From: Panorpa germanica
Lineage: Eukaryota > Arthropoda > Insecta > Mecoptera > Panorpidae
Reading direction: 5' to 3'
Length of the DNA: 64,000 nucleotides
Assembly: GCA_963678705.1 (NCBI GenBank)
Contig: OY783210.1
Coordinates: forward strand, 12,091,331-12,155,330
Part shown: piece by piece, positions 1 to 10,759 of the stretch
Layout of the letters: every line of letters begins with the position of its first letter
How positions within the stretch are numbered: the stretch's first letter is position 1
The notes under the pieces: generated by a model
Database searches by the model: none
What the model saw: only the letters and a program-made list of their open reading frames with translations
What the model was told of the DNA's origin: nothing
Made by a program: the position numbers and the translations under genes

Positions 1-3000
1 AACAGTCTTTGAGAAAATGAATTAGCAATGAACATGGGCATTTCTAACATCATTAGTAGATCGAAGATGGCTAGGTTAACTATAAACATATTACTTGCAG
101 TTTTTAAAGATTTTGAGCTGAAAATAAATATTTTAAGAATAAATCGCTCTACTTATACTTGTCAGGTAAATTAAATTTAATAAAGTATATTTATATAAAG
201 GAAAACAAGAAACAGAAATAAGAAAACGAAGATGCTTCTTTGACCTTCTGTAACAATATATGTTAGCACTCTTGACCTTCTTTTATATTATAAAATATAT
301 TACGTATAAATATATTTTGAAAATAAAATGTATTATTAAATTTAATTTAGAATTATATAAAATATGTTAAATTATTTTTTAAACTAAACCAAAACCAAAA
401 CCAAATCAGGTTCTCGACTAGAACCCTGTTATGTGCCAGACTAGAACCCTATCAGGTGTTCCTAACAAGGCTCTCGTTTTGATTCTAATAGAGCTGCATC
501 ATTTTCTTCAGATTCTTATAACATCTAGGGTTAAATGATACTGGGGTTTATTCAAAAATTAAATGAATGAGAATACATACGTGGAGAAAATCCAAACGAC
601 AATTCCATTCCCAGTGACTGAGAGTGCCATCAATATCAGGTAGAGCAGAGCTAGAGCATAGTGCATGAATTTAGCTGGGGCTTCATACCCCCGCCAATGT
701 GGGTGTACCAGTTCACTGTGTTCTGGAGGGATGTTCCACCCCAGCAGCTTAACGCCAACACTACTTGATTAAGAAAAGAAATACTTAAGTAATGATATTA
801 ACAGCATTAATGTTATATTAGGAATCCTTAGAAATAAGTGATTGTTACGATAATATTTAGATACGATTGAGTATTTAACTTAAGGGCTCTTCTGGAATGA
901 ACTGGATATCGTTGATCCCTCTTCTTTGTAGTGAAGTATATTGTCTTGAAGTCGGTAAGGTGCTTAGCATAGCAGCCAGGTAGGTAAAGACCACGTTTAT
1001 ACGTGAACGATAATTTAGGTATTGAGCTCTATCACTGACAAACTTTAAAAAAAAATATTGCAAATTTTTGTGAGTGAGGCATATTCGAATGCAAAAATAC
1101 TTACTAGTGAGCGAGAATATTGATGCTTGACACTAAGGGCCTTATTCTGTAACTTTTCAAAAAATCGACCTTATTTTTTCAGCGGTGGAAATATTTAATT
1201 TTTTCATCGATAGAATAAGGTCGCTGTATTTAAAATATCTCAAGTGGTATTCTGTATGCAAAATTTTCCACCGCCCTTATAATGTACAGCGGTGAAAGAG
1301 TATAAACTGGTATTGATGATATTTGACCAATCACAACAAAGTATTAAATAGAAAAAATATAAAATATTTTAAATCTATTAAAAAAAAGTCAATATAGCAT
1401 CTACGAAAAGAAAAACGGGAAAATCAGTGTGGAAAAAAAGTATTCACCTGAAGCAATAATTGACAAACAACATAACCTCACTTTCTGATATATTTATATA
1501 TTCATACTAGCTGACCCGGCGAACTTCGTACCGCCTAACAGTCAATGAATATCGTGTTACCTTTTAGCTGAACTAATTTAGGCTTTGATGAACGTAATAC
1601 AATGATACAAAATAATATTAATATAGATAGAAACATAAAAGTATTTTATTATGATGAATGATGATGAAAACATACAGAATGAGAATAAAAATTAAAAAAA
1701 TAATAATAATTAAGTAATTCAAACTCATGTCAGAAAAAAATGATTGAAAACTATGTTGTGCAGATTGGAATACACTCGGATTAATTCATTATTGGGATTT
1801 TCATTCAAGCACCTTGTGGTAAACGACATTCTTTGTTTTTTGGTCAGGCGCAAGAACAAATAAAGCGGATGGTTTGCCGACACGTGAGCATGCCACGTAC
1901 AATTGACCATGAGAAAAACATGCATTTTCTAGATTGAGGCCACAAATAGTCAAAGATTGGCCCTGTGATTTGTTGATCGTCATGGCGAAGGCAAGACGAA
2001 TCGGGAATTGAATTCATTTAAACTCAAATGGCATATCCGTTGGGATCATCGGAATCCTTGGAATAAGAACTTCCTCATCTTTAAATTTTCCTTTAAGTAT
2101 CGACGCATGAATCACATTGCTCATCAGTTTTTTTATCACCAAACGCGTTCCATTGCACAGCTTTGGTTGGTTTAAATTTCTAAGCATGATGACTACCGAG
2201 CCAACCTTAAGTTTTAAATTGTGCGGTGGTAAACCAGGCACATCCAAGGAGTTTAAAAATTCACTTTGATAATTAGTGGCTTCTTCTTCGTTTGTTACAC
2301 AGTCGATAGATTTGAATGAATACAGAGTACCTACGATTTGATTTTGAATTTTAAAATTGAGGTCATCTACATCTTTATTTATGTGGTTAGCAATGATATC
2401 CGGGAATACTTTGTTGATAAGCTCGTCTTTTGATGATACAAAATTGCAAATATTTGGAGGAAATGAAATCAAACCGCTCGATTTGTCAACAGGAACACGG
2501 CCATTACCGATAGTCAGCAATTGCTTCGAGAAATCATCAGCAGATAGATCGTTCAACAATGCAACTCTCATATTTACAGACAGTTGAAGTTTCCTTACAT
2601 ATCGCCACAGATTTGATGCTTTGAGGCAAGCGTTTATTTCGTCGGCAGCAGTAGATCTTGGAATGACTGGTAGTGTTTGTCGGAAATCGCCAGATAATAA
2701 AATCATTGCACCACCAAAAAATCTCGAGTCATTGCGCAGATCTTTTAATGTTCGGTCTAGTGCTTCCAATGCGCGTTTGTGCGCCATTGAATTCCCTCTG
2801 CTTAGGATTCAACAGAGGTACATTCGTTTGGACTGATTGGATTAGTTCATGTGGATCATATTCACGTTCACGTTCCAATTCTCTATTAAATGCGTCATTC
2901 ATTCCGCGATCTGGCGCTGGCATTCCTAACCTAACTAACAAACTGCCGCAAGCAGTTCATAATTTTAATTTTTTGTCCATTATACCATTCAACCATATCA

Positions 3001-4016
3001 TATCATATTCATATCCATATCATATATTCATATCCATTCAACGCCTGGTTAGTAGGCAACAATACAAACAGGATTTAAAGAACACATATCTTCGGTCAAG
3101 AGCAAAGTTTTCATTGTTTTTAAGATGTATTATGCTATTCGGGGCGGAGACAAATCCAACGAATCAATAACCATGAATATTGGTTCAGCAGATCTCGAGT
3201 TATAAGTGTTGCAACAAACCCGTCTTTCTTTTATATATATAGATGTATACATATTATTATATCTATGGATAGATTGTAATATTGTAATGGGATGTCAATA
3301 AAAAAATAAAAAATATATGTATACATATAAATACTAACTTATTTTCTATTTTTTCGTAGAATCCTCCAACTACAGCAAATTATTGTTCAAATTGTTTGAC
3401 AGTTCTCCAAAATACAGCGATGAAAAATTTTAAAGTCACCGCTGAAGGCGACCTTATAATTTGGTCGATTTTTTTCCAGCGACAAAAATAAAATCGATGA
3501 AAATTTCTTACAGAATACCAAATAAAAAATCATCAATTGTGACATCATTTTACAGCGATGAAATTTTTTCACCGGTGGAAATACTTTACAGAATAAGGCC
3601 CTAACTGGTGTACTTGCAGGTTCGATCCCAGGGTTATATTATATTTAGAATTATATTATATTAGAGTAATTGGATCTGCATTAATTTTCCGAGAAAAATT
3701 AAAAATGAACAGTAAATTAATATGCTTCTTTGAACAATATTAAGGGCAATAAAAGGCTACGTGCCTAGGAAGCCCGAGAAATTATATTAAAAAATTTAAA
3801 AAAATATATGCTTCTTTGAAAATGTAACATTCACGTAATATGTATGTATGTATGTAATATTTATGTCTTTTACGTTTACGATTTAATTATTGTAGATTGT
3901 GTAATTGCAATAATTTTCAAACTTAAAAAAGCGTTAATGTAAAATATTTGCACTTACTCTGTATAAGGCTGCGCCATCGGGAAATAGGCTGTAAGACTAG
4001 AATTGTCTGCAAACAT
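1..4016 (-). CDS. Blue-class (short-wavelength) opsin, 5' part, exons 1-3; partial at left edge
   Basis: Visual pigment: a seven-helix receptor that binds retinal in photoreceptor membranes and activates Gq. Exons read from the sequence: exon 1 at 3958-4016 (ATG at 4016, donor GTAAGTG), exon 2 at 581-763, exon 3 from 117 running off the window at base 1. Phases join cleanly (GA+T, AC+C). Exon 2 encodes the extracellular motif [20 protein letters not shown] and helix 1 with [10 protein letters not shown]; exon 3 starts [11 protein letters not shown] and has helix 2 with [15 protein letters not shown] and ends in NSFSQRL. The HPHWRG block and LEMP...QRL are typical of insect blue opsins rather than UV (IPEHW, NRGF) or long-wavelength types. 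The retinal lysine, DRY box and C-terminus lie outside the window. Intron 1 (764-3957) is swollen by nested mobile elements. Opsin identity is firm; blue versus another short-wavelength class is likely but not proven. Confidence 0.9.
1507..3243 (-). mobile_element. Helitron, internally deleted, with terminal hallmarks
   Basis: On the minus strand it begins with TC at 3243-3242 and ends with CTAG at 1510-1507. A short GGCG/CGCC hairpin (1518-1521 with 1532-1535) lies about 7 bases inside the 3' end. It is inserted between A and T with no target duplication. The paralogous element at 59678-60468 shows the unoccupied site, so both ends are exact. It keeps only helicase sequence; the Rep (HUH nuclease) part is absent, leaving 1737 bases, so it depended on another copy to move. 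Confidence 0.85.
1801..2941 (-). pseudogene. Pif1-like helicase remnant of the Helitron
   Basis: The Helitron helicase part unwinds DNA during rolling-circle transposition. Three blocks are visible in order: [20 protein letters not shown] (2941-2729), then the main block 2787-2014 with the Walker B/motif II region [20 protein letters not shown] and the SVNMR motif, then [11 protein letters not shown] and VACSRVGK (1983-1801), the C-terminal Pif1 motifs. The stretch that should carry Walker A (GxxGxGKT) between blocks 1 and 2 is missing. Blocks 2 and 3 are in one frame, separated only by a TGA at 2016-2014 where an Arg codon (CGA) is expected, which fits CpG decay. It cannot encode a working helicase. 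Confidence 0.85.
3735..3812 (+). mobile_element. LINE 3' tail fragment
   Basis: Carries the 3' end GGCTACGTGCCTAGGAAGCC and an A-rich tail, matching the 3' ends of the LINE copies at 18124-18510, 45247-45475 and 57676-58060. No coding part is left. Confidence 0.6.
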
Positions 4017-4190
4017 CTTGACAGAGTTCCGTTTCTTTATTTCGAGTTCAAAAAAATGTATTTAAATAATAAAACTTTAGTACTTGAAATGAAAATGCCT
4101 TCTCTTCCTATTTCACCAATCTGACAGAATGAAGCGAGCAGTTCGACGGTAAAGTCGCTTCTCACCTGGATATCTCTCGAGGGTCAAAGG

Positions 4191-4198
4191 TTTATATA
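4191..4198 (-). promoter_or_regulatory. TATA box of the opsin gene
   Basis: The minus strand reads TATATAAA here, about 175 bases upstream of the opsin ATG at 4016. It sits just downstream of a rhodopsin core motif, as in other insect opsin promoters. Transcription would then start near 4165, giving a leader of about 150 bases. Confidence 0.6.
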
Positions 4199-4236
4199 TG
4201 CATATCCTCTATCAGGTTGCGTGATCGAAAATATAC

Positions 4237-4248
4237 TTAATTGGATTT
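4237..4248 (+). promoter_or_regulatory. Rhodopsin core sequence I (RCSI/P3-like) motif
   Basis: TTAATTGGATTT matches 11 of 12 positions of the insect opsin promoter consensus YYAATYNRATTA (only the last base differs). It lies about 40 bases upstream of the TATA box, in the expected place relative to the gene. In Drosophila this palindromic motif binds Pax6/homeodomain factors and gives photoreceptor expression. The role here is inferred from match and position. Confidence 0.65.
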
Positions 4249-4249
4249 A

Positions 4250-5141
4250 TTTGTTGTAGGGGTTTGTTTATTCTTAAATAATATCTCTTGTAAAGGGGTG
4301 GAACATGTTTCTTAATTTACTTAAACTACATGGATAGTTCGAAAACGTATTTTTAATCACATTTAAGTTAAGGTAGTAAAACTCATTTTAAATTTTCACA
4401 CTTTAGAGCAGAAATATATTTTCATGAAGAATTTGTATATATGCTACATCTATATTATTCTCCGGGGAAGTAATGTTCGCCCACTCTTTTTAAATAAACC
4501 TACTTTTATAAGAATTTTTTTTACTACCCCCTAAAGTGTTGTCTGGATTTTAAAGCCACTCTTAAAGTTAAATAGCATCTGTGTATAAAATGATGCTTTC
4601 AAAGTCTGAGGATAAAAGGTTTCTTAGAGATTTTAATCCACTTAATGTAATTACTTTTTGTATTTTCTCATCTTAAGTTATAGCTTATACATTTTGCCTT
4701 GGGTTATATTTACTAAACATAGTCGTATATTATATATCATGATTAAATATTTTATCTCACTTTGCGTTCTTACTTAACCTGGCAACACAAAAAGAATTGC
4801 ATATTCTTTTATAAGCAATTATACAAAATTATACGGAAATTAACGAGAATTCACGAAACAATAAAGGTAAGTGATCTCGCCATTAGTGATATGTATCATA
4901 TTTAGAAATAAAAGGAAAATTAAAACTTAAATTAAATGGTGGTTTGTTAGTTTTGTTTTGATATTTATACGCAAATCTTATTTGAGTCTAATAATGCATC
5001 TCTTTTTAACTTCCCTTGTTTAACCGTGATGGTGGTGGTTGGCAATTGGTTGTGGGGAAGAAGGTGAGGAAATAATGACATTATAAACTAAAATTATATT
5101 TTGTAAATGTTTACTTTTTTATATAAATTCAGTTATGGTTC
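4250..5141. other. Intergenic, no gene recognised
   Basis: AT-rich DNA upstream of the opsin promoter. I see no exon, open frame or repeat that I can support. Confidence 0.5.
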
Positions 5142-5435
5142 CCCAGTAAACATTTTGGAGTAAAATCTATTTCATTTCAATTACTTTTCATGAGTGTTTG
5201 TCATGAACGCGTTTGTTTTCTATTCAGTCGTTCATAGGGAATGTCTCTTTTATGAGCTACAGACGCGCAACGACTGCTCACAGTTGAATAAAGCGACTCC
5301 TGTGACAGGTAGCGAATCAATTTGAACTAAAATTGATTTTCTGTGTGTTGCTCCAACTTGTTAAACGTTAGAATTGAAATGTACGAGTGACTAGAACTTC
5401 ACCTAGCCATTCTATTTCACCAAATGTTTACTGGG
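5142..5435. mobile_element. CCCAGTAAAC-family MITE, copy 1
   Basis: Bounded by CCCAGTAAACATTTTGG on the left and CCAAATGTTTACTGGG on the right, the inverted ends of a short non-coding family. The interior shares the segment with CAGTCGTTCATAGG with copy 2. Bases 5700-5830 downstream hold a further degraded end of the same family (TTTCACCAAATTGTTTGCTT), so this block is compound. Confidence 0.6.
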
Positions 5436-5926
5436 ACTCAACACAATTCCATTTATAAACCTGTAAATGAATTAGATTCGAACTGTCAAAATAATTGTTA
5501 TTGCTATTATAATTAGAGGTTATAGTGCTTATGAATTTTTGTTAAGATTATTAAATACATTTTATTAATTACCTATATGCATTAAAATCTGATTAGACTT
5601 TTAAGATGCAATGAGAAATCACTTTTATTAAAATCTATGAATTCTTGTTATTACAGAGCTCGCTCACAGTTCAATCGTTCGTCTATGTTATGTGCTACAA
5701 ATAGCGAAAACACTTCACCTGACGGAATCCAAACGACAATAAAGTTGATGCGATTTACAAGTGAAGTGCAATAGTAACAGAAACTTCACAAAGCAGGACA
5801 TTTCACCAAATTGTTTGCTTGAAAATGTTGATTATTATAAAATATAATTTATGTTATATTTTATAATAAATATAGAAATATTTATAAATAGTTTTCTAAA
5901 CTTATCCATTAACAGAAAATCTCTAG

Positions 5927-6787
5927 CCCAGTAAACAATTTGGTGAAGTGCCCTATTTGGTGAAGTTCGAGTCACTCGTACAATTCTATTCTAACGCTTT
6001 ACAAGTTCTCTACCTATCACAGATTTTGTGTTAATGTTAGAATTTTTTCATAATAGTATTCTTTCTTTTTCCAACATCATTCATTAAGTATTTCTGTTTC
6101 TTTCCCACATGGATATATTTTTTTTAAGTTCACTTTCATCTCATTTATTCCAAAGTGAGAGAGAAACGAGATGCGGTTAGACAAGTAAAATATATTTTTC
6201 ACCGTTACACTTGTATACTTGTATAGTATTTTGTTCAGTACAGTATGCTTAAAGTATATGCTATCCTTTTTCAACAAATATTTCTTTAATGGTAATAAAC
6301 AGACGCTATCTCCCTCAATCCCCGAATATAATGTATATAAACGAAGATAGTATCTAGCGATGGTAAGACAGAGGTTTTAAACCTAACGCAGACCTGCCGA
6401 TCGTGGATTTTTGAATCACAAAAACAATGTAAAAAACTAATATAACGAGTATTGTTGAAGATGAATAATATTCATTAAAAAAATCACGATCCGTACTAAA
6501 GATTACATCTATTTATTTCTTCATTTAAATATTTATATTTTGCAGACTCTAAAAAGTAGAATTCCATTAAGTTTTATACCCCTGCTAGTGTCAAGTTTAT
6601 AACTCCGGTCATAAATCATAAACCGATTCCGCTTTTAATTCAGCAGTGAACCGTCGTTGCGATCTCTGTAGGTCATAAAAAGGGCCTTTCCTATGAACGA
6701 CTGAATAGAAAACGAACACGTTCCAGACAAAAAACTCATGATATGTAATAGAAATTAAGTAGAATTTACTCCAAAATGTTTACTGGG
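5927..6787. mobile_element. CCCAGTAAAC-family MITE, copy 2 (long form, 861 bases)
   Basis: Starts CCCAGTAAACAATTTGGTGA and ends CCAAAATGTTTACTGGG. It is the longest copy here and shares both outer parts with the 374-base copy at 7986-8359, which lacks most of its centre. No open frame resembling a transposase. Confidence 0.65.
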
Positions 6788-7210
6788 AGGTTATATTTGC
6801 AACTGCTGGTGTATTTAAACAGTTTCTTTTTTCATTTAACTTTTTTCATCAAGTTGTGCTACGCCAGTTATTTATAATAAATACGATTTGATTTTTGCTG
6901 ACACAATATACTTATATTATATATTAAGACGATATGTGACACGCGATCGAAATTCAATCATGATACTAAACTAGAACTGAACTTGGTGCATACTTACACT
7001 CTGTGATACTTATCACTCTAGTGCTTCTGGAATTGATAAAAAATGAGCCATGAAAAACGAAAAGAATAGTTTTAACAAAAACACTTTCTATACAAATTTA
7101 TAGTTCATGATGATATAGATTTAGAAAGACACTAATGTTAAATGTATGATGCTTATAATTATCAACATATTTGAAGTACAGCATAAATAATTGATGCTTG
7201 AAACATAATC

Positions 7211-8553
7211 TTAAAGTTTATTCCACAATTCACAATTTGCATCTTCAGGAAATAAGCATTTCTGAGCATTTTCATTGAAGTGAAGATTGTCGGGACAATC
7301 AGTTTCTATTTTGACTTCGTTTGAACAGTAGTAGAATTTGGTGCAATCAGACTCATGAGGAAGAAGGATTATGATATGTGGATCATAGATTGTAGGACAA
7401 GCTGAGAAAATAATATTAATTTAATAAAACGATATATTGTTTACTGAAAATAGCACTTATCTAAGATTCTTACTTCTATCGTGGGTTTGAACCATTGCTG
7501 CTTCGATAGTGATGGAGAAGAGAGCCATCACCAGAAGGCTTATCAAAGCTTTAAGTAATATTATATGAAATGAGTAGATACATCAAATATTAACGTAAAA
7601 ATATTTACAATGGGCTTGTGAATCATGTCTTAATTTCTCTAACACTAAAAAATATTAATAAAGTTGGCTACCAGGACCTCAAATATCCAATTATTTTTTA
7701 ATAATTAATTTTATTTTAGGAGATATTAACAATTAATATAGTCATTGAATGTGATCCTGGATCCATGTGAAAATGGATCCAATGCTTTAGAAAATTCAAG
7801 TACATGTAACGTCACATGTGCGACATGTTACGTCATAAATATGGCCGATATCTCTAGCGCTAAAACTACAATTCAAATTTTTAATAGCTATATCTCCGTC
7901 AATATTTAGATATTTAACAAAATAAAAACGCCAATATGCATTAATTAACATCAATTTCAATCAACAAAATGAGTTCACATGCCCACCCAGTAAACAATTT
8001 GGTGAAGTGTCCTATTTGGTGAAGTTCGAGTCACTCGTACAATTCTATTCTAACGCTTTACAAGTTCTCTACCTGTCACAGATTTTGTGTTAGTTTTTCA
8101 TAATAATATTCTTTCTTTTTCCAACATTATCATTAAGTATTTCTGTTTCTTTCCCACATGGGTATATTTTTATTATCCGGTCATAAATCATAAACCTACT
8201 CCGCTTTTAATTCAGCAGTGAACCGTCGTTGAAATGTCTGTAGCTCATAAAAAGGACCTTTCCTTTGAACGACTGAATAGAAAACGAACACGTTCCAGAC
8301 AAAAAATTCATGATACGTAATAAAAATTAAGTCGAATTTACTCCAAAATGTTTACTGGGCATTTTTCCAAATCATATAATAACATTTTAGTTATTTGTGG
8401 ACTCTCAACAAACACGATTGTAACATAGAGGTATAACATACGTTTGGAAGTAAATATTTCGTAAATGTTACATAAATGTTTTTAGCGGGCTAGCTAATCA
8501 TTAATAATATAATTAAGAGAATTAAGAGAAGACTTACCTGTCGCGATATTCAT
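7211..8553 (-). CDS. Small secreted chitin-binding (CBM14) protein 1
   Basis: Three exons joined by GT-AG introns: 8538-8553 (16 bases, ATG at 8553, donor GTAAGTC), 7474-7548 (75 bases), 7211-7401 (191 bases, stop TAA). Product 93 residues. The first two exons give a signal peptide (start MNIAT, core LISLLVMALFSITIEAA). Exon 3 is a single peritrophin-A/CBM14 domain with six cysteines (CPTIYDP..., DCTKFYYC, DCPDN, KCLFP, NCELW), which binds chitin through two aromatic positions. Likely secreted to gut, cuticle or another chitinous surface. Exon sizes 16 and 75 are identical to those of the neighbour at 10218-10653, so the two are tandem duplicates. Intron 1 (7549-8537) is 989 bases, against 73 in the neighbour, because two mobile elements fill it. 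Confidence 0.85.
7612..7984. mobile_element. GGGCTTGTG-family TIR element, short copy in intron 1 of CBM14 gene 1
   Basis: Starts GGGCTTGTG, then the CTTAATTTCT...CTCAAAT block, and ends in TCACATGCCC, the inverted end. It aligns with the longer copies at 15640-16253, 25775-26407 and 62325-62951 but is internally deleted. It ends one base before the next element at 7986. Confidence 0.65.
7986..8359. mobile_element. CCCAGTAAAC-family MITE, copy 3, in intron 1 of CBM14 gene 1
   Basis: Bounded by CCCAGTAAACAATTTGGTGA and CCAAAATGTTTACTGGG, 374 bases, nearly the same in its outer parts as copy 2 at 5927-6787. Confidence 0.7.
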
Positions 8554-8623
8554 ATTAATATCTCTAGTATTAATATTGATAAAGATTTTAAAATAGTAAA
8601 TTAGTTTTAATAGTTCAATCATA

Positions 8624-8631
8624 TTTATATA
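8624..8631 (-). promoter_or_regulatory. TATA box of CBM14 gene 1
   Basis: Minus strand TATATAAA, about 70 bases upstream of the ATG at 8553, comparable in position to the TATA box of the paralogue. Prediction from motif and spacing only. Confidence 0.45.
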
Positions 8632-9030
8632 AATAATCTAAAATTAGAAATAACAAAACCTAGTAGGGGAGCTAATTAGCTTTGATTATGGTAAATTGCT
8701 CTCTAATTGTAATTTAACGACAGTTTTTGTAGAATATTGAGGATAATAATTTTATTAATGAGAGCAATATTTTCTTTCAATCTAATATCATTAATTTTTA
8801 TGTTAGAAGCACGTGTCATTCTATTTCTTTGATACGTCATTAGCTATTTCGTTATTAGATATTGTTTTATACTCAACTTATCTATCGTTTATTGAGACTT
8901 TTTAGATATTTTTCCATTGGATGATAAATGCATTTTCTCGACTCCGATTAAGTAGCCCTGCCTCATACAATATAAGTCATATTTATATTTGTTTTTAAAA
9001 AATTCATTTATTAATGTAGATTCTTCTAAT

Positions 9031-9957
9031 GGGTTTGTGTCCTCATTTTTTAGTGATCGATTTTTTAATTGTTGATTGAAATACATGTTAATAAATGTTA
9101 TTTAAATTTTATTAAATATCGAATTTGAATTAAAAGATTTGAATTGTAGTTTTACCGCTACAGATGTCGGACATATTTATGACGTATCCATGTAGCGGGA
9201 TAGGTCAGTTATTTGTGGTAATGTTTTGTAGCTATTGGTAGTCCTGTATATCTAGTACGTAAGCGTTAGTTAACAAAGAATAATAAGTTCTTATTTTATT
9301 TAACCTTGTTACGGCAGACAAAATATTGAAACTTTATTCCCAGTAAACAATTTGGTGAAGTGCCCTATTTAGTGACGTTTCTATCACTATTTCACTTCAA
9401 TTATAGTTCGCATCAACTTTATCTTCATTTGTATTCCGACAGGTGGAGTAAATTCGCCATTTCTAGCCGATAAAGTAGACATTTTATATGAAAAAATGTG
9501 AGAAACTGAATTATAAATGAACTCTTTAATGACAAAAAAATCATGACGCATCTTCAATATGATGTCAAAGTGACTCCAAAATGTTTACTGTGATTGTTCC
9601 TCGAGCTGTAAATAGTATTTGATATTTTAATATATAAATACATGTAGCAGAGATTTATGAGCTGTAAGGTTGGTAACCTGTAAACTTGTCAGAGTTTTGT
9701 CATAAATGTGCTATCTCTTTTACGCTCTCTTGTAAAAAAGAGATAGCAACATAGCGGATGTGAGGTCACATGTCTTGGAATGTTCTACAACGTTAAATCC
9801 CTTTAATAATTAAATGGACAAAATGACTTTTTTAGTTGTTAATATCTCCTAACATATAAGGAGTTGTTAAAAAATAATTGGACATTTGAGGTTCTAGTAA
9901 CCAACTTTATCAATATATAGTACAGTTTTATAGAAATTAAGACACAGAACACAAACC
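9031..9957. mobile_element. GGGCTTGTG-family TIR element, interrupted by a MITE
   Basis: Starts GGGTTTGTGTCCTCATTTTTT and ends ...AAGACACAGAACACAAACC. Its interior matches the 62325-62951 copy in the same orientation, including the GCAGACA...TATTGAAA and GAGATTTATGAGCTGTAAGG blocks. The match is broken by the CCCAGTAAAC-family element at 9339-9592. It lies between the two CBM14 genes. Confidence 0.7.
9339..9592. mobile_element. CCCAGTAAAC-family MITE, copy 4, nested
   Basis: Begins CCCAGTAAACAATTTGGTGA and ends CCAAAATGTTTACTGTG. It is inserted in the GGGCTTGTG-family element at 9031-9957, with ATT on both sides. It is about 254 bases long and of the same subfamily as 17639-17892 (both share TTAGTGACGTTTCTATC). 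Confidence 0.7.
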
Positions 9958-10217
9958 TATTCAACTGAATATTAACTTATTCATACTAATTTAATACTTA
10001 TTTAATTTCGTTGTATAGCAATGATTTTTTCATTGCATTTATAAAGAAATAGTGGAATCTTTAATAAAACATAGATTTACTTTTAGGAAATGCATTTATT
10101 CAAATAAAATTACATTTACAATTTATATTTATAGATAAAGTAAAGGTAGTTTACGTAATATTTAATTTAAAAGCAGAAACTTTTAGAGGTAAATATTATG
10201 TAAATGTTACAGTGTTG

Positions 10218-10653
10218 TTAGAGAGTTGCGGCAAGAGCAGGTACTAATTGGCATTCAGAAAATTGTGGCCATACACATCCTTCATTACTTTGACTGAAGA
10301 GAAGACCTTCAGGACAGTCGAACTCCACTCTTGCGCCATGCACGCAGTAATAAAACTTAGAACAATCCAATTCATGCGGAAGAAGAATCACCACATTCGG
10401 ATCTAACACAGGTGGACACTCTGTGAAATATTGGTTAGTAAAATGTGATTTTATGATTTCTTGTATTAAAGGAAATATACAATTCTTACCATCTACTTTG
10501 GTTTGAATCTTCGATGCTCCAATGCTAGAAGTAACTGCTGCGATCACCAGGACATATATACTAACTATAGAATTTTTTTAAAGATTATATATGTTTACTA
10601 CGTTAATAACTAATATATTCTATAAAATGTCTCTTACCGTGAATAAAATACAT
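10218..10653 (-). CDS. Small secreted chitin-binding (CBM14) protein 2
   Basis: Three exons: 10638-10653 (ATG at 10653, MYFIH, donor GTAAGAG), 10490-10564 (75 bases), 10218-10420 (203 bases, stop TAA). Introns end CTATAG and TTTCACAG. Product 97 residues: signal peptide with core YVLVIAAVTSSIGA, a short linker, then one CBM14 domain with six cysteines (ECPPVLDP, LDCSKFYYC, DCPEG, GCVWPQFSEC) and the FYYC aromatic pair typical of chitin binding. It ends VPALAATL. The exon structure and the segment ILLPHE.DC.KFYYC are shared with the neighbour at 7211-8553. The first start codon used here comes from the spliced model; an unspliced reading of this stretch lacks a leader in the right place. Confidence 0.88.
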
Positions 10654-10743
10654 TCTTTCTCAAAGTTCTTTCTTGATACAATATTTTTAAATGTTGTTAT
10701 TCAAATTTTAATATAAGTAAATATTTGATTGAAATTTGCTTCT

Positions 10744-10751
10744 TATTTATA
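10744..10751 (-). promoter_or_regulatory. TATA box of CBM14 gene 2
   Basis: Minus strand TATAAATA about 90 bases upstream of the ATG at 10653. Motif and spacing only. Confidence 0.45.
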
Positions 10752-10759
10752 CGCTAGAT

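Larger units (their letters stand above)
1137..3601. mobile_element. TIR DNA element (PIF/Harbinger-like MITE), copy 1, carrying a Helitron
   Basis: Ends are inverted repeats starting GGGCCTTATTCTGTAA, flanked by a 3-base TAA direct repeat (1134-1136 and 3602-3604), as expected for PIF/Harbinger-type insertion. No transposase is visible, so it is non-autonomous. Without the 1737-base Helitron inside, the element would be 728 bases, close to the copy at 59678-60468 (791 bases, opposite orientation). It sits in intron 1 of the opsin gene inside a SINE. Confidence 0.75.
1102..3650 (+). repeat. tRNA-derived SINE copy split by a later insertion
   Basis: Bases 1102-1133 and 3605-3650 together align with the SINE copies at 11366-11460 and 30935-31040 (reverse). 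The left part carries the segment with GATGCTTGAC; the right part carries the pol III B-box GGTTCGATCCC followed by the AT-rich GGTTATATT tail. The two parts are separated by the TAA-flanked element 1137-3601. Confidence 0.55.

Noticed and set aside
2357..3170. Plus-strand open frames across the Helitron
   Set aside because: Shadows of the helicase remnant on the other strand.
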